A stretch of 64,000 nt of DNA. Origin: Candidatus Thalassarchaeum sp. (GTDB lineage: Archaea > Thermoplasmatota > Poseidoniia > Poseidoniales > Thalassarchaeaceae). Below the pieces are notes generated by a model, which saw only the letters and a list, made by a program, of their open reading frames with translations, did not search any database and had not been told where the DNA came from. The stretch is from the NCBI GenBank assembly GCA_022449345.1, contig JAKURL010000008.1:1-64000 (forward strand). The letters run 5' to 3'. Both the position numbers and the translations under genes were made by a program. This document shows, piece by piece, positions 25,015 to 32,507 of the stretch (its first letter is position 1; each line of letters starts with the position of its first letter).

Positions 25015-25371
25015 ATGGAAGACGACAGTTCCCCTCCGCAGACCAATGTTATCGAAGGTCAACCTGAGGTGCTTTACGTACAGGGCGCAGGTACCCCAGG
25101 AGTGGCTGGCCAGTACCCACAAACACAAGCAGTGGTTGCATTGGTGTTGAGTATCGTCGGATTGGTGATGTGTGGACTATGTACTGCGATTCCTGGCGTA
25201 ATTATGGCAGGTTCAGCATTGCAAGTAACAAGCAGCCACCCCGGTCACCCAGACCACGGGATTGCACAAGCCGCTAGGATTGTTGGATGGATTTGCATAG
25301 GTCTTTGGATTCTACTAATTCTCTTTTATGCGTTCATAATTATCATAGCAATTGCCGCTGAAAGTGCTTGA
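25015..25371 (+). CDS. Small DUF4190-like membrane protein
   Basis: 118 residues: an acidic, Gln/Pro-rich head (about 1-42), then two transmembrane helices (AVVALVLSIVGLVMCGLCTAIPGVIMAGSAL and IVGWICIGLWILLILFYAFIIIIAI) separated by HPGHPDHGIAQAARI. The layout matches DUF4190-like proteins, whose function is unknown. The next gene overlaps its stop by 4 bp and encodes a protein of the same design, suggesting duplication. Confidence 0.65.
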   Translation: MEDDSSPPQTNVIEGQPEVLYVQGAGTPGVAGQYPQTQAVVALVLSIVGLVMCGLCTAIPGVIMAGSALQVTSSHPGHPDHGIAQAARIVGWICIGLWILLILFYAFIIIIAIAAESA

Positions 25372-25391
25372 TTGGGGAAGATGGACTTGAA

Positions 25392-25745
25392 ATGTCCGAA
25401 GAAGAGACTTGGTGGGGTAGTGAAGAGGAAAACTTGCAAGGAATTCCTAATTCACTCGAAACAGCTCCGCAACAAATTTTCGTAACTCAAGGACAGGGTG
25501 TGCCTGTAGCCACAAGTGCATCTGCAATGATTATCGTCGCAGTAACCTTTGCAAGTATCTCTTTGTGTTGTTGCCAACCATTAGCAATTATCCCTCTAAT
25601 CATGGGTGCAGTCAAAATGAACGAGACGTCGAAATATTCAGATCATCCTGACAAAAGTTTAGCAATCATAACCGTGCTATTGTCAGTGTTGGCGCTTGGA
25701 TTTTTCTTGCTTCGGTTGGTATTGGATATCGCTATGGAGCTCTAA
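25392..25745 (+). CDS. Second small DUF4190-like membrane protein
   Basis: About 117 residues from ATG 25392 (the frame is open from 25368). It repeats the design of the preceding gene: an acidic Glu/Gln-rich head, helix 1 (ASAMIIVAVTFASISLCCCQPLAIIPLIMGAVKM), the linker SKYSDHPDKSLA and helix 2 (IITVLLSVLALGFFLLRLVLDI). The conserved HPD/HPG linker in both proteins supports a tandem paralogue pair. It overlaps the convergent fibrillarin gene by 14 bp. Confidence 0.62.
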   Translation: MSEEETWWGSEEENLQGIPNSLETAPQQIFVTQGQGVPVATSASAMIIVAVTFASISLCCCQPLAIIPLIMGAVKMNETSKYSDHPDKSLAIITVLLSVLALGFFLLRLVLDIAMEL

Positions 25746-26445
25746 TACAATAGAAAACCGTGTGCTGCTCCTCAAAAACTGATATGTCAATTATCTCAAT
25801 CAATTCTAGGTGTTGACAATCTTCGATGATGCTCTTTGTGTGTTCAAATCTAGCATCATCGCCACCTTCCATCCACCGCTCGCTGGCGGCTTTCAACGAA
25901 AGAAGAGCAGTTCCTCTATCGGCGAGAAAGGCCGAGGTCATCTTGACGAAAGTTTCAGCCTGATTACCGATGCTAAGATCCTGATGCAGCCAATCTGCTT
26001 TGCCCCGAATATACGGTGCTACAGCCAAAGGATTACGAGCATCGGCTAGGACTGGTACCAAGCCTTGCCGACGCTCGGCTAGTTTGACCAAATCACGCAT
26101 CATTCTCGGGGAGATATCTACCGCCACAACCTGGCCATCGTGATGATTTCCAGCGCCGCAGACATTGTCGTGGATGTGACTTACTGTACCTCCAGACGAG
26201 GCTCCAAGGTAAAGACATGTAGAGCCTGATTCGGGCAATAGAGAGGCAGCTTCACCTTTGGTCTTGAGGATACTAGCAGCAACCTTTGAGCGATTGGGGT
26301 CCCAAAGACGCCATTCATTTCTGCCGTCTCTTTTTCGCCTCTCGCCTCTGACTGATACTCCCTTGACGGAGTTACGTGTCCACAGGCTTCTGCCTTCACG
26401 ACGAATACCCCAAGCGAGCTTGACGGGTTTTGGCAATTCAATCAC
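25732..26445 (-). CDS. flpA: Fibrillarin, rRNA/tRNA 2'-O-methyltransferase
   Basis: Catalytic subunit of archaeal box C/D ribonucleoproteins. The SAM-binding motif I is CLYLGASSGGTVSHIHD, motif II is VVAVDISPRMMRDLVKLA, then VLADARNPLA and the LHQDLS segment before IGNQAETFVK. The basic N-terminal domain (SLWTRNSVKGVSVRGERR, EWRLWDPNRSKVAASIL) is also conserved. At 237 residues it has the expected length. It overlaps the upstream nop5 stop by 4 bp, the classical nop5-fibrillarin operon. Confidence 0.96.
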   Translation of the reverse strand: MIELPKPVKLAWGIRREGRSLWTRNSVKGVSVRGERRKRDGRNEWRLWDPNRSKVAASILKTKGEAASLLPESGSTCLYLGASSGGTVSHIHDNVCGAGNHHDGQVVAVDISPRMMRDLVKLAERRQGLVPVLADARNPLAVAPYIRGKADWLHQDLSIGNQAETFVKMTSAFLADRGTALLSLKAASERWMEGGDDARFEHTKSIIEDCQHLELIEIIDISVFEEQHTVFYCIRAP

Positions 26446-27422
26446 TTCCGCTTAGGGGGCTTGGGAAACTTGGCCTTGATCGCCTCAGTCTCTTTGTGAA
26501 TCTCGGTGACCGTTTCCTCGTCCCAAGGCTCTCCACCAAAGTGGTCGCAGCGGACTGCGATTGACGCCTTTCCAGCAAGGAATCTGGCTATCTTGCCTCG
26601 AACCCATCTGGGGGAGCGGGAAATCTGAGGCATGCTGAACAAAATCGCCCCGTGCTTAGGTGGTGCGGCTCCACGTCGATGAGCGGCCATCGCAGCGTGA
26701 GCACCCAATACCTGTAGAGATCCAGATGGCATGCGAGCCAATCTCTCTCTTCCGCCGGCCAAGGTCACCATACGGGCCGCGCCGAGCGGTCCGATTAGCG
26801 CTGCGAGGCTAGGCACGTGTTGCTTGGCGAGATTACGGATTGCATCCTCGTGTGCTGCGAGGCGCTCGGTCAACTCCACCACACCTTGCGCATGGTTACA
26901 CAAGGCCTGCCACTCGATCTCTGATGGTGAATGAGCAGGCGATGAAACTCCGAGTGCCGTCGCAGCGTGATCAATTGAGTTTGAGTCAGCTATTGCGGTG
27001 GGAATATCCTCTCGTTGGGCATCTAAGTCTACTTCCGATAGGAAGAGCCCCGTCCATTCTACACAACGCGCCTCGCTGGTAGTCCAGGAGGCGCGTAGTT
27101 CGGCCGCCGAAGATACCAGCATATCCAGTCGGCGGTCGGTATCACCTGCGGCATCTGCAACTCCTCGCTTGGCGAGCATTGGTGCAGCAGCCTCAAACAA
27201 CTTCGATTCTTCTTCATCGAATGCAGGCCATTCGCTGTCAGACATTGCCCCGAGAGCATCTATCTGTGCATCGGGAAACCGTTTGGAGAGTGTCCTAGCC
27301 TCAGGACTCAAACGTCCTCGCTGTAAATCCCAAAGACGGCCTGCAACTGCAACTGCTGAGCGCTTACCCACCCAAGCCACCTCATCGTGAATGACTCCAT
27401 TGTCATCGATGACGCGGGCCAT
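26442..27422 (-). CDS. nop5: Nop5/Nop56-58 box C/D RNP scaffold protein
   Basis: Bridges fibrillarin and L7Ae on C/D guide RNAs. The Nop domain is unmistakable: VPSLAALIGPLGAARMVTLAGGRERLARMPSGSLQVLGAHAAMAAHRRGAAPPKHGAILF followed by RSPRWVRGKIARFLAGKASIAVRCDHFGG. A Lys/Pro-rich tail ends it. ATG 27422 (MARVIDDNG) is chosen; the frame extends 8 codons further. The N-terminal fibrillarin-binding domain is short and diverged. The next gene, flpA, starts within its stop codon region. Confidence 0.94.
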   Translation of the reverse strand: MARVIDDNGVIHDEVAWVGKRSAVAVAGRLWDLQRGRLSPEARTLSKRFPDAQIDALGAMSDSEWPAFDEEESKLFEAAAPMLAKRGVADAAGDTDRRLDMLVSSAAELRASWTTSEARCVEWTGLFLSEVDLDAQREDIPTAIADSNSIDHAATALGVSSPAHSPSEIEWQALCNHAQGVVELTERLAAHEDAIRNLAKQHVPSLAALIGPLGAARMVTLAGGRERLARMPSGSLQVLGAHAAMAAHRRGAAPPKHGAILFSMPQISRSPRWVRGKIARFLAGKASIAVRCDHFGGEPWDEETVTEIHKETEAIKAKFPKPPKRK

Positions 27423-27655
27423 CCTCCAATCATAATGCAGTTCCACGACTATCGCGGGAAGTCCATTCCGCTTGAATCCCGCGCTATACCGAAAATCGAC
27501 AGGAAGTGGTCAATAAACCAAAAGCAGCTCATGAAAGGCATGGATTGAATTGCGTATATCTTTCTCAATTATCGCATAATTCAACAGGAATAATCTGTTG
27601 AGAATGTTGAAGTACGTATCCAACGACCGCTGTTAGGTCACTTCGACACAGCAAA

Positions 27656-27661
27656 GGGAGG
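27656..27661 (+). promoter_or_regulatory. Strong Shine-Dalgarno site of tfs
   Basis: GGGAGG lies 7 bases before the GTG start at 27669 and supports that start, since no ATG is in position. The rest of the 220-bp gap between nop5 and tfs holds AT-rich promoter sequence and no recognisable RNA gene. Confidence 0.6.
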
Positions 27662-27668
27662 AAAACGG

Positions 27669-28049
27669 GTGTTCTGTCCAGAATGTGGTACGCTTGGATT
27701 CATGTCTCCTGATGGCAGCATACGCTGTACAGACTACAAGTGTGGCTACGAAGGTCCACTGAGTGGATCTGATGGAAAAGGAGCAGAATTCATCGACCCA
27801 ATGACTGGGGAAACCGTCGACCTCTCCAAGGCTACCGCATCGTCTTCTGCTAAGGACCTCAAACACCTAACCGAGGTAGTTGAGGAAGAGGTCGCACGAG
27901 GCACTCTCAGAGAAGGCGACTATCGTTGTCCGAAGTGCGACGGTGACCGCATTTTCGTCGAATTAAGACAGACTAGGGCCAGCGATGAGCCGGAGACAAA
28001 AATATGCACTTGCGAGGGTTGCGGACACAAATTCCGTGAATATCAATAA
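27669..28049 (+). CDS. tfs: Transcription factor S (TFIIS/RPB9-like)
   Basis: RNA-polymerase cleavage factor. The N-terminal ribbon is FCPECGTLGF with CTDYKCGYEG; the C-terminal ribbon is YRCPKCDGDRIFVELRQTRASDEPETKICTCEGCGHKFREY. The QTRxSDEP hairpin holds the acidic pair that enters the polymerase secondary channel, so the protein should be cleavage-active. The start codon is GTG, backed by a strong ribosome site. At 126 residues it is slightly longer than the usual 105-110, from a polar linker. A hairpin terminator follows. Confidence 0.94.
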   Translation: MFCPECGTLGFMSPDGSIRCTDYKCGYEGPLSGSDGKGAEFIDPMTGETVDLSKATASSSAKDLKHLTEVVEEEVARGTLREGDYRCPKCDGDRIFVELRQTRASDEPETKICTCEGCGHKFREYQ

Positions 28050-28058
28050 TCGTTCTAC

Positions 28059-28077
28059 CGACCCACTACGTGGGTCG
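28059..28077 (+). terminator. Hairpin after tfs
   Basis: CGACCCAC pairs perfectly with GTGGGTCG around a TAC loop, 10 bp after the tfs stop and followed by TATTCTATT. A bidirectional structure, but its position fits termination of tfs before the separate pcn promoter region. Confidence 0.55.
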
Positions 28078-28157
28078 TATTCTATTGGAATAGTCTGAAT
28101 ATACATTGGCGAACCATGAAGAACCCCCCCTTTGGAGGGGATTAGGTAGGTGTTGGG

Positions 28158-28907
28158 ATGCTTCGAGTCACTGCCAGACAGCAACTGATGCGAGAAATCG
28201 TCGATCTGCTCTCGGTGCTTACTGAAGAAGCGAAACTCAGTTGGGGTGAGAATGGCTTGAGCACGACCGTCGTAGACGGCTCCCATGTTGCATTACTTTC
28301 GGTTACCGTTGGAAGTGAGTGTTTCGAAACTTACGAGGTTGAGCCTGTAGAAATTGGAATTGAACTTGGTAAGTTACGAGACCTACTAACGCTAGCTGGA
28401 CCAAGCGACCTCGTCGAATTAGACTACGATGGCGCGACCGGTGCAATCAATGTCCGCGTCGGTGAGGTTCACCGAATTCTGCGTGGCCTAGATACCGGCT
28501 CGATTAACGAGCCGCGCCAGCCCGAATTGGAGTTTGAGTGCAAGGCTACTCTCAGCGCGGAGAGACTATCGAGAGCTCTCCGCGCTGCCAAGTTTGTCGG
28601 AGAGTTAGTTGATTTGAGTCTAGACAAGAATCAGATGACAGTATCCGTTACCGTCGAAGCAGGAGAAGGGGTAAATGTCCGCTTCGACGCTGGTGAAATG
28701 TCGGAATTAGTTGCTCCAAAGCCAACTGCGTCAACCTATTCACTACAATTCTTAGATCCGCTAAGCCGTAAGTTGGCTAGCGGCTTGACAGAGGAGGTAA
28801 CTCTCGAGTTCCAAGACCGCTATCCTCTGAAACTTTCTTGGCACTCTAACGAACGTGGTGCGGCTTGGACTTACTTCTTAGCGCCGCGTGTCAGTAACGA
28901 CCCCTGA
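28158..28907 (+). CDS. pcn: PCNA DNA sliding clamp
   Basis: Trimeric clamp for replicative polymerases, loaded by RFC (small subunit encoded at 4002-4958). Family hallmarks: LSWGENGLSTTVVDGSHVALLSVTV (the DxxHV segment), VEIGIELGKLRDLLTLAG, RILRGLD in the inter-domain region, and FDAGEMSELV. The C terminus TYFLAPRV matches PCNA ends. The 249 residues are standard. The leader contains a run of C followed by TTTGGAGGGG (28124-28140), which can fold back on itself and might influence expression. Confidence 0.93.
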   Translation: MLRVTARQQLMREIVDLLSVLTEEAKLSWGENGLSTTVVDGSHVALLSVTVGSECFETYEVEPVEIGIELGKLRDLLTLAGPSDLVELDYDGATGAINVRVGEVHRILRGLDTGSINEPRQPELEFECKATLSAERLSRALRAAKFVGELVDLSLDKNQMTVSVTVEAGEGVNVRFDAGEMSELVAPKPTASTYSLQFLDPLSRKLASGLTEEVTLEFQDRYPLKLSWHSNERGAAWTYFLAPRVSNDP

Positions 28908-28968
28908 TGATATTCGTCACTGACGAGTTGTGAGTGTGGTTGAAAGCGAGGGCGGTTTCGGCCAAATC

Positions 28969-30063
28969 ATGAACGAGCCTTCGGTATGTGTGATCATCCC
29001 GAGTGTCAGGAATTCCGAAGAGTTGGCCACAACACTCGATGGATTGGCATCTCAAACATACACCGGTCCTCTAGAAATCGTGGTAGTAGGGCCTAGAAAT
29101 GACCCTGCAAAGTTGGTAGCGGAAGAGAAAGAGGTTCGCTTTGTAGATGATTCTGGCTCACGAACCAGAGCAGATGCTTGTAACGTCGCAATCGCTGCAA
29201 CTTCGTCAGATCTGGTTTTCTTTACGGACGATGATGTAATTGTGCCAGTAGATTGGGTCGCGAAATTAGTACGATGGTTTGCGAAGGAAGATGTTGCAGG
29301 AGTTGGTGGACCAAATTTCGCTCCCGTCGAGGAATCGACTCTTTGGCAGCGTGTAATCGATGTTGCATTCTGCTCTACCATCTTTACAACAGGGACAAAT
29401 TACGGCAACGTCGGAGACTCCGAATTAACAGAAGTAGCACAATTACCAGGAGTCAATTCCGCATATCGCCGCTCTGTATTGCAAGAAGTCGGCGGCTTCG
29501 ATGAGGGTGCAATTGGTGCTGAAGATGTAATGCTCGACCACCGAATTCGTATGGGTGGACACAAATTGTGGACCGATAGAACCGCAGTAATGTGGCATCG
29601 GCGTAGAAACCTCGCACGCGTAAAGAAACAAATAGGAAATTATGGGCTTGTCAGAACCCTAGCGAGTAACCAATATTCTGAATTGCACGCGTTTACCCAC
29701 ACTATGGTAGCAGCGTTTCCTCCAATTGTCATTGCAGCATTTGCCCTGTTTTTTTGGGGAGCCGCTAACGGAGGTTTGGCTTGGCCAGAATTCTGGGACA
29801 TCAGCCTAGAAACTGTGCCAATGGGATCTGAAAGATTGGCAGCTCATACTTTACCGACTCTGATGATTTTGTACAATCTGATTGCATGGTATGGGTCAGC
29901 GAAAGGAAATTCTCCAAGTAAGAGTCCATGGACTATTTTCCTATCATCAATTGTTACATACACTCTACATTGGAATTACGGAATCGGAGTACTGCGAGGG
30001 AATTGGAGAATACTTTCTGGTCGATCAGGGTTGCAAATTGATGACCGCTCTCGGGATAAATAG
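28969..30063 (+). CDS. Family 2 glycosyltransferase, membrane anchored
   Basis: A GT-A fold transferase: SVCVIIPSVRNSEELATTLDGLASQTY, the DxD-type FFTDDDVIVPVDWVAKLVRWF and the acceptor-side EVGGFDEGAIGAEDVMLDHRIRMGGHKLWTDRTAVMWHRR. At least two hydrophobic helices follow (AAFPPIVIAAFALFFWGAANGG and a second near LPTLMILYNLIAWYG), so it acts at the cytoplasmic membrane, probably on lipid-linked glycans or surface polysaccharide. The frame is open upstream to a GTG at 28930; ATG 28969 precedes the conserved start. Confidence 0.88.
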   Translation: MNEPSVCVIIPSVRNSEELATTLDGLASQTYTGPLEIVVVGPRNDPAKLVAEEKEVRFVDDSGSRTRADACNVAIAATSSDLVFFTDDDVIVPVDWVAKLVRWFAKEDVAGVGGPNFAPVEESTLWQRVIDVAFCSTIFTTGTNYGNVGDSELTEVAQLPGVNSAYRRSVLQEVGGFDEGAIGAEDVMLDHRIRMGGHKLWTDRTAVMWHRRRNLARVKKQIGNYGLVRTLASNQYSELHAFTHTMVAAFPPIVIAAFALFFWGAANGGLAWPEFWDISLETVPMGSERLAAHTLPTLMILYNLIAWYGSAKGNSPSKSPWTIFLSSIVTYTLHWNYGIGVLRGNWRILSGRSGLQIDDRSRDK

Positions 30064-30115
30064 CCTGCCTTATTTGAATACAGGACTTAATATCCACCGT
30101 GATTGTCGTTAAACC

Positions 30116-30346
30116 ATGGCATTTGAGTGTAATATCGACGCCAGAGGTCAGGCGGTCAGGATGCGTCTAGGTATTATCGGGGTTATTTCTTCTCTTGGAT
30201 TAGCCGCAGCTTGCTTACTCATCAGCGCGCCTGAAATTGCTTGGATTCTACCTGCTGGAGTCTTTGCTGGTGGTGCATTCTCTATCTTCGAGGCTCGAAC
30301 TGGCTGGTGTGTAGTTCGAGCACTTGGGTTCAACACTCGTCTGTGA
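30116..30346 (+). CDS. Small two-helix membrane protein
   Basis: 76 residues with two transmembrane helices (LGIIGVISSLGLAAACLLI and EIAWILPAGVFAGGAFSIFEA) and a C-terminal GWCVVRALGFNTRL. The tail after the second helix resembles the DUF2892/YgaP-type inner-membrane domain, which often accompanies rhodanese-like proteins, but this is a weak match. An AT-rich TTAATAT element 25-30 bases upstream could be its TATA box. Confidence 0.55.
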   Translation: MAFECNIDARGQAVRMRLGIIGVISSLGLAAACLLISAPEIAWILPAGVFAGGAFSIFEARTGWCVVRALGFNTRL

Positions 30347-30348
30347 AA

Positions 30349-31737
30349 TTACTTCCACAATCCGAGGGTATCTCTGAGACCTAATTCAAGATCCTCATGG
30401 ACGAATTGGTAACCTTCGGCAGTAAGGCGATTAGGGAGAGCACGCTGACTCTCCAAGGTAAGTTTTTCACCCATCTCACCGAATAGAATCTTGACTATGA
30501 ATTTAGGTAGTGGAGCAAAAGCTGGCCTTCTCAATACCTTACCCAGAGTTTTTGCAAATCCTTTCTGAATAACTGGATTTGGTGAAGTTAAGTTGTATAC
30601 TCCTTTGGAATCTGCATTCATCATAAGATGGTTGATTGCATAGATTTCGTCATCTAAAGAAATCCAAGACATCCATTGCTTACCCCCTCCGATCGGGCCG
30701 CCGGCGCCTAACTTGAATGGAAGCAGCATCTTGCCGAGAGCTCCGGCAGTTGCAGAAAGTACGATTCCTGTTCGAATGAATACTGTCCTAATTCCTGCAC
30801 CCTCAACGGCCGAGGCTGCAGCTTCCCATTCCTTGCAAACATCAGGGAGGAAGCCTTCTCCGTGGCTGCTTTCCTCGGTTAGTTCTTCATCGGCTCTATC
30901 ACCATACCAACCAACTGCGCTGGCTAGCATGAAGCACTCTGGTTTGTTTTCTAGGGAAGAAATTGCATTTGCGAGTAATTTGGTACTATTAACTCGGCTG
31001 TCACGAATCATGTGCTTCCTGCGCTTATTCCATCGCTTGTCGCCAATTCCAACTCCACCTAGGTGAATTACAACGTCGAATCCCTCAAGAATGCTCGAAT
31101 CGAGTTCTCCTCTTTCAGGATACCATTCTAGTTCCTTAGCGCCTTGTTTGGCAGGCCTTCGAACCAATCTCCAGACATTGTGTCCACCGGTGTCAAGGAA
31201 AGCAACCAGTTGTGTTCCAATACATCCAGATGAACCAGCCACCAAGACCTTCTTTCTCTGCTGTGATGCGTAGCGACCGTGTTGCTCTAGATCTCTTTGA
31301 AGACGTAATTCTCGAGCCGTAAACATGCGAGTTATTCTGCTACGAACTAGTGCGCCGCCAAGAATTCTGTCGACTAGATTTCCGAGCGGACCAAATGGAA
31401 CTTGGTAAGTGACTTCGTCGGTTACTGTGGTAACTCCATTTACCTCACTGAGATCGTGATTGTGATGCCATCGCCAAAATGGTCCTTTGACCATTTTGTC
31501 TGCAAAATGATGGGGTGGATCATATGCAGTATGCTCGGCTATCCAAGTCATCTTCATGAGGCCCATTGGGAAGCGGAAAATTCTCTGTGAACCTACTTCT
31601 AATGTCTCGTCAGCTCGGACTTCTTCTGCAACTTCCCATGGAGGCATTAGTCTGCGAAAAGATCCTTCGTGCTCGAACCACTCGAATGTTGCCTCGATAT
31701 TTGACTCTACGACTGTGGTGTGTTCGTACTTGTACAT
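30349..31737 (-). CDS. SRPBCC domain fused to TIGR01777-type NAD(P)-binding epimerase
   Basis: Residues about 1-150 are an SRPBCC/START-like lipid-binding domain (VVESNIEATFEWFEHEGSFRRLMPPWE ... VTDEVTYQVPFG). The rest is a YfcH/TIGR01777 SDR-like oxidoreductase: KVLVAGSSGCIGTQLVAFLDTGGHNVWRLVRRP, FDVVIHLGGVGIGDKRWNKRRK, ASAVGWYGDR and a DUF1731-type C terminus (RRPAFAPLPKFIVKILFGEMGEKLTLESQRALPNRL). This fusion is known in bacteria and plastids; the biochemical role is unsettled. It starts right after the 269-residue gene stop on the same strand. Confidence 0.88.
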   Translation of the reverse strand: MYKYEHTTVVESNIEATFEWFEHEGSFRRLMPPWEVAEEVRADETLEVGSQRIFRFPMGLMKMTWIAEHTAYDPPHHFADKMVKGPFWRWHHNHDLSEVNGVTTVTDEVTYQVPFGPLGNLVDRILGGALVRSRITRMFTARELRLQRDLEQHGRYASQQRKKVLVAGSSGCIGTQLVAFLDTGGHNVWRLVRRPAKQGAKELEWYPERGELDSSILEGFDVVIHLGGVGIGDKRWNKRRKHMIRDSRVNSTKLLANAISSLENKPECFMLASAVGWYGDRADEELTEESSHGEGFLPDVCKEWEAAASAVEGAGIRTVFIRTGIVLSATAGALGKMLLPFKLGAGGPIGGGKQWMSWISLDDEIYAINHLMMNADSKGVYNLTSPNPVIQKGFAKTLGKVLRRPAFAPLPKFIVKILFGEMGEKLTLESQRALPNRLTAEGYQFVHEDLELGLRDTLGLWK

Positions 31738-32505
31738 CTAATTCCTCCGTTCACCTGGGAATTCGGGCGCCTTCAGAACACTGAAATAGGTTTCTTTTGA
31801 GGCGTTAGGTTTGACCTTTCCACAATTCCTTCCTAGTCGATAGGAGGTGGTTTTTGGACGCCAAAAAATTCCAGTAACTAAGCCTAGAATAATTCCGCCG
31901 AAAACAAGGCCCGGCCAACCGGTTTCGATATATTCCTGGCTTGCGTTGAAGTATGCCCATACAAATGAGGGAATTATTCCAACAAATACTGCAATTGCTA
32001 CCTCTTCCTTCAGCAGTCTTGTAGTGGCTCGATTTGTTGGTAATGTTTGAGGAAAAGGATCGTATTCAGATATCTCTTCGACCTTTACTAGTCGAACGAA
32101 GTTAGGCTCTTCAATACCTCTTGCAACCAGCCTAGTCTTTGGCTTTTCAGAAGACCATTGTTTTGCGATACGGAAAGTCCAATCATCCATCAATTGAGGT
32201 CTTCCGTCCAATGCTTTACCCCAGTAATTTCCTTTGAAACGATCGGAGAGTTTCTCCAGTTGGTCATTACCGCGAATCACACCTTGGTCAAACGCTAACT
32301 TCCATTCCGACTCACTGGCCAATCCAGCTTCTTTGGATTCGATTAATTCCTCAGCCTCTTGAATCCCAATGGGATGTTTTGTAATCGAAAATCGATACTT
32401 TATCTCCACCATATGTTTTGGTCCAATTCCACCAAACAAAATAGAGCGGTTATCGCTACCAATTTCGGTCCGCCCCGGAGTAACGGGAGACCATTCGATG
32501 ACCAT
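31738..32505 (-). CDS. Membrane-associated protein, possible FGE-like fold fragment
   Basis: ATG 32505 is favoured because it sits 2 bp after the stop codon of the upstream ABC gene; an ATG at 32547 would overlap that gene. Residues 40-140 (ITKHPIGIQEAEELIESKEAGLASESEWKLAFDQGVIRG ... YWGKALDGRPQLMDDW ... TRLVARG) recall the LPTEAEWE-type core of formylglycine-generating/sulfatase-modifying proteins in reduced form, a weak resemblance. Two helices follow (VAIAVFVGIIPSFVWAYF, WPGLVFGGIILGLVTGIFW). Function unknown. It lies in a run with the ABC exporter and the TIGR01777 gene. Confidence 0.5.
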   Translation of the reverse strand: MVIEWSPVTPGRTEIGSDNRSILFGGIGPKHMVEIKYRFSITKHPIGIQEAEELIESKEAGLASESEWKLAFDQGVIRGNDQLEKLSDRFKGNYWGKALDGRPQLMDDWTFRIAKQWSSEKPKTRLVARGIEEPNFVRLVKVEEISEYDPFPQTLPTNRATTRLLKEEVAIAVFVGIIPSFVWAYFNASQEYIETGWPGLVFGGIILGLVTGIFWRPKTTSYRLGRNCGKVKPNASKETYFSVLKAPEFPGERRN

Positions 32506-32507
32506 GC

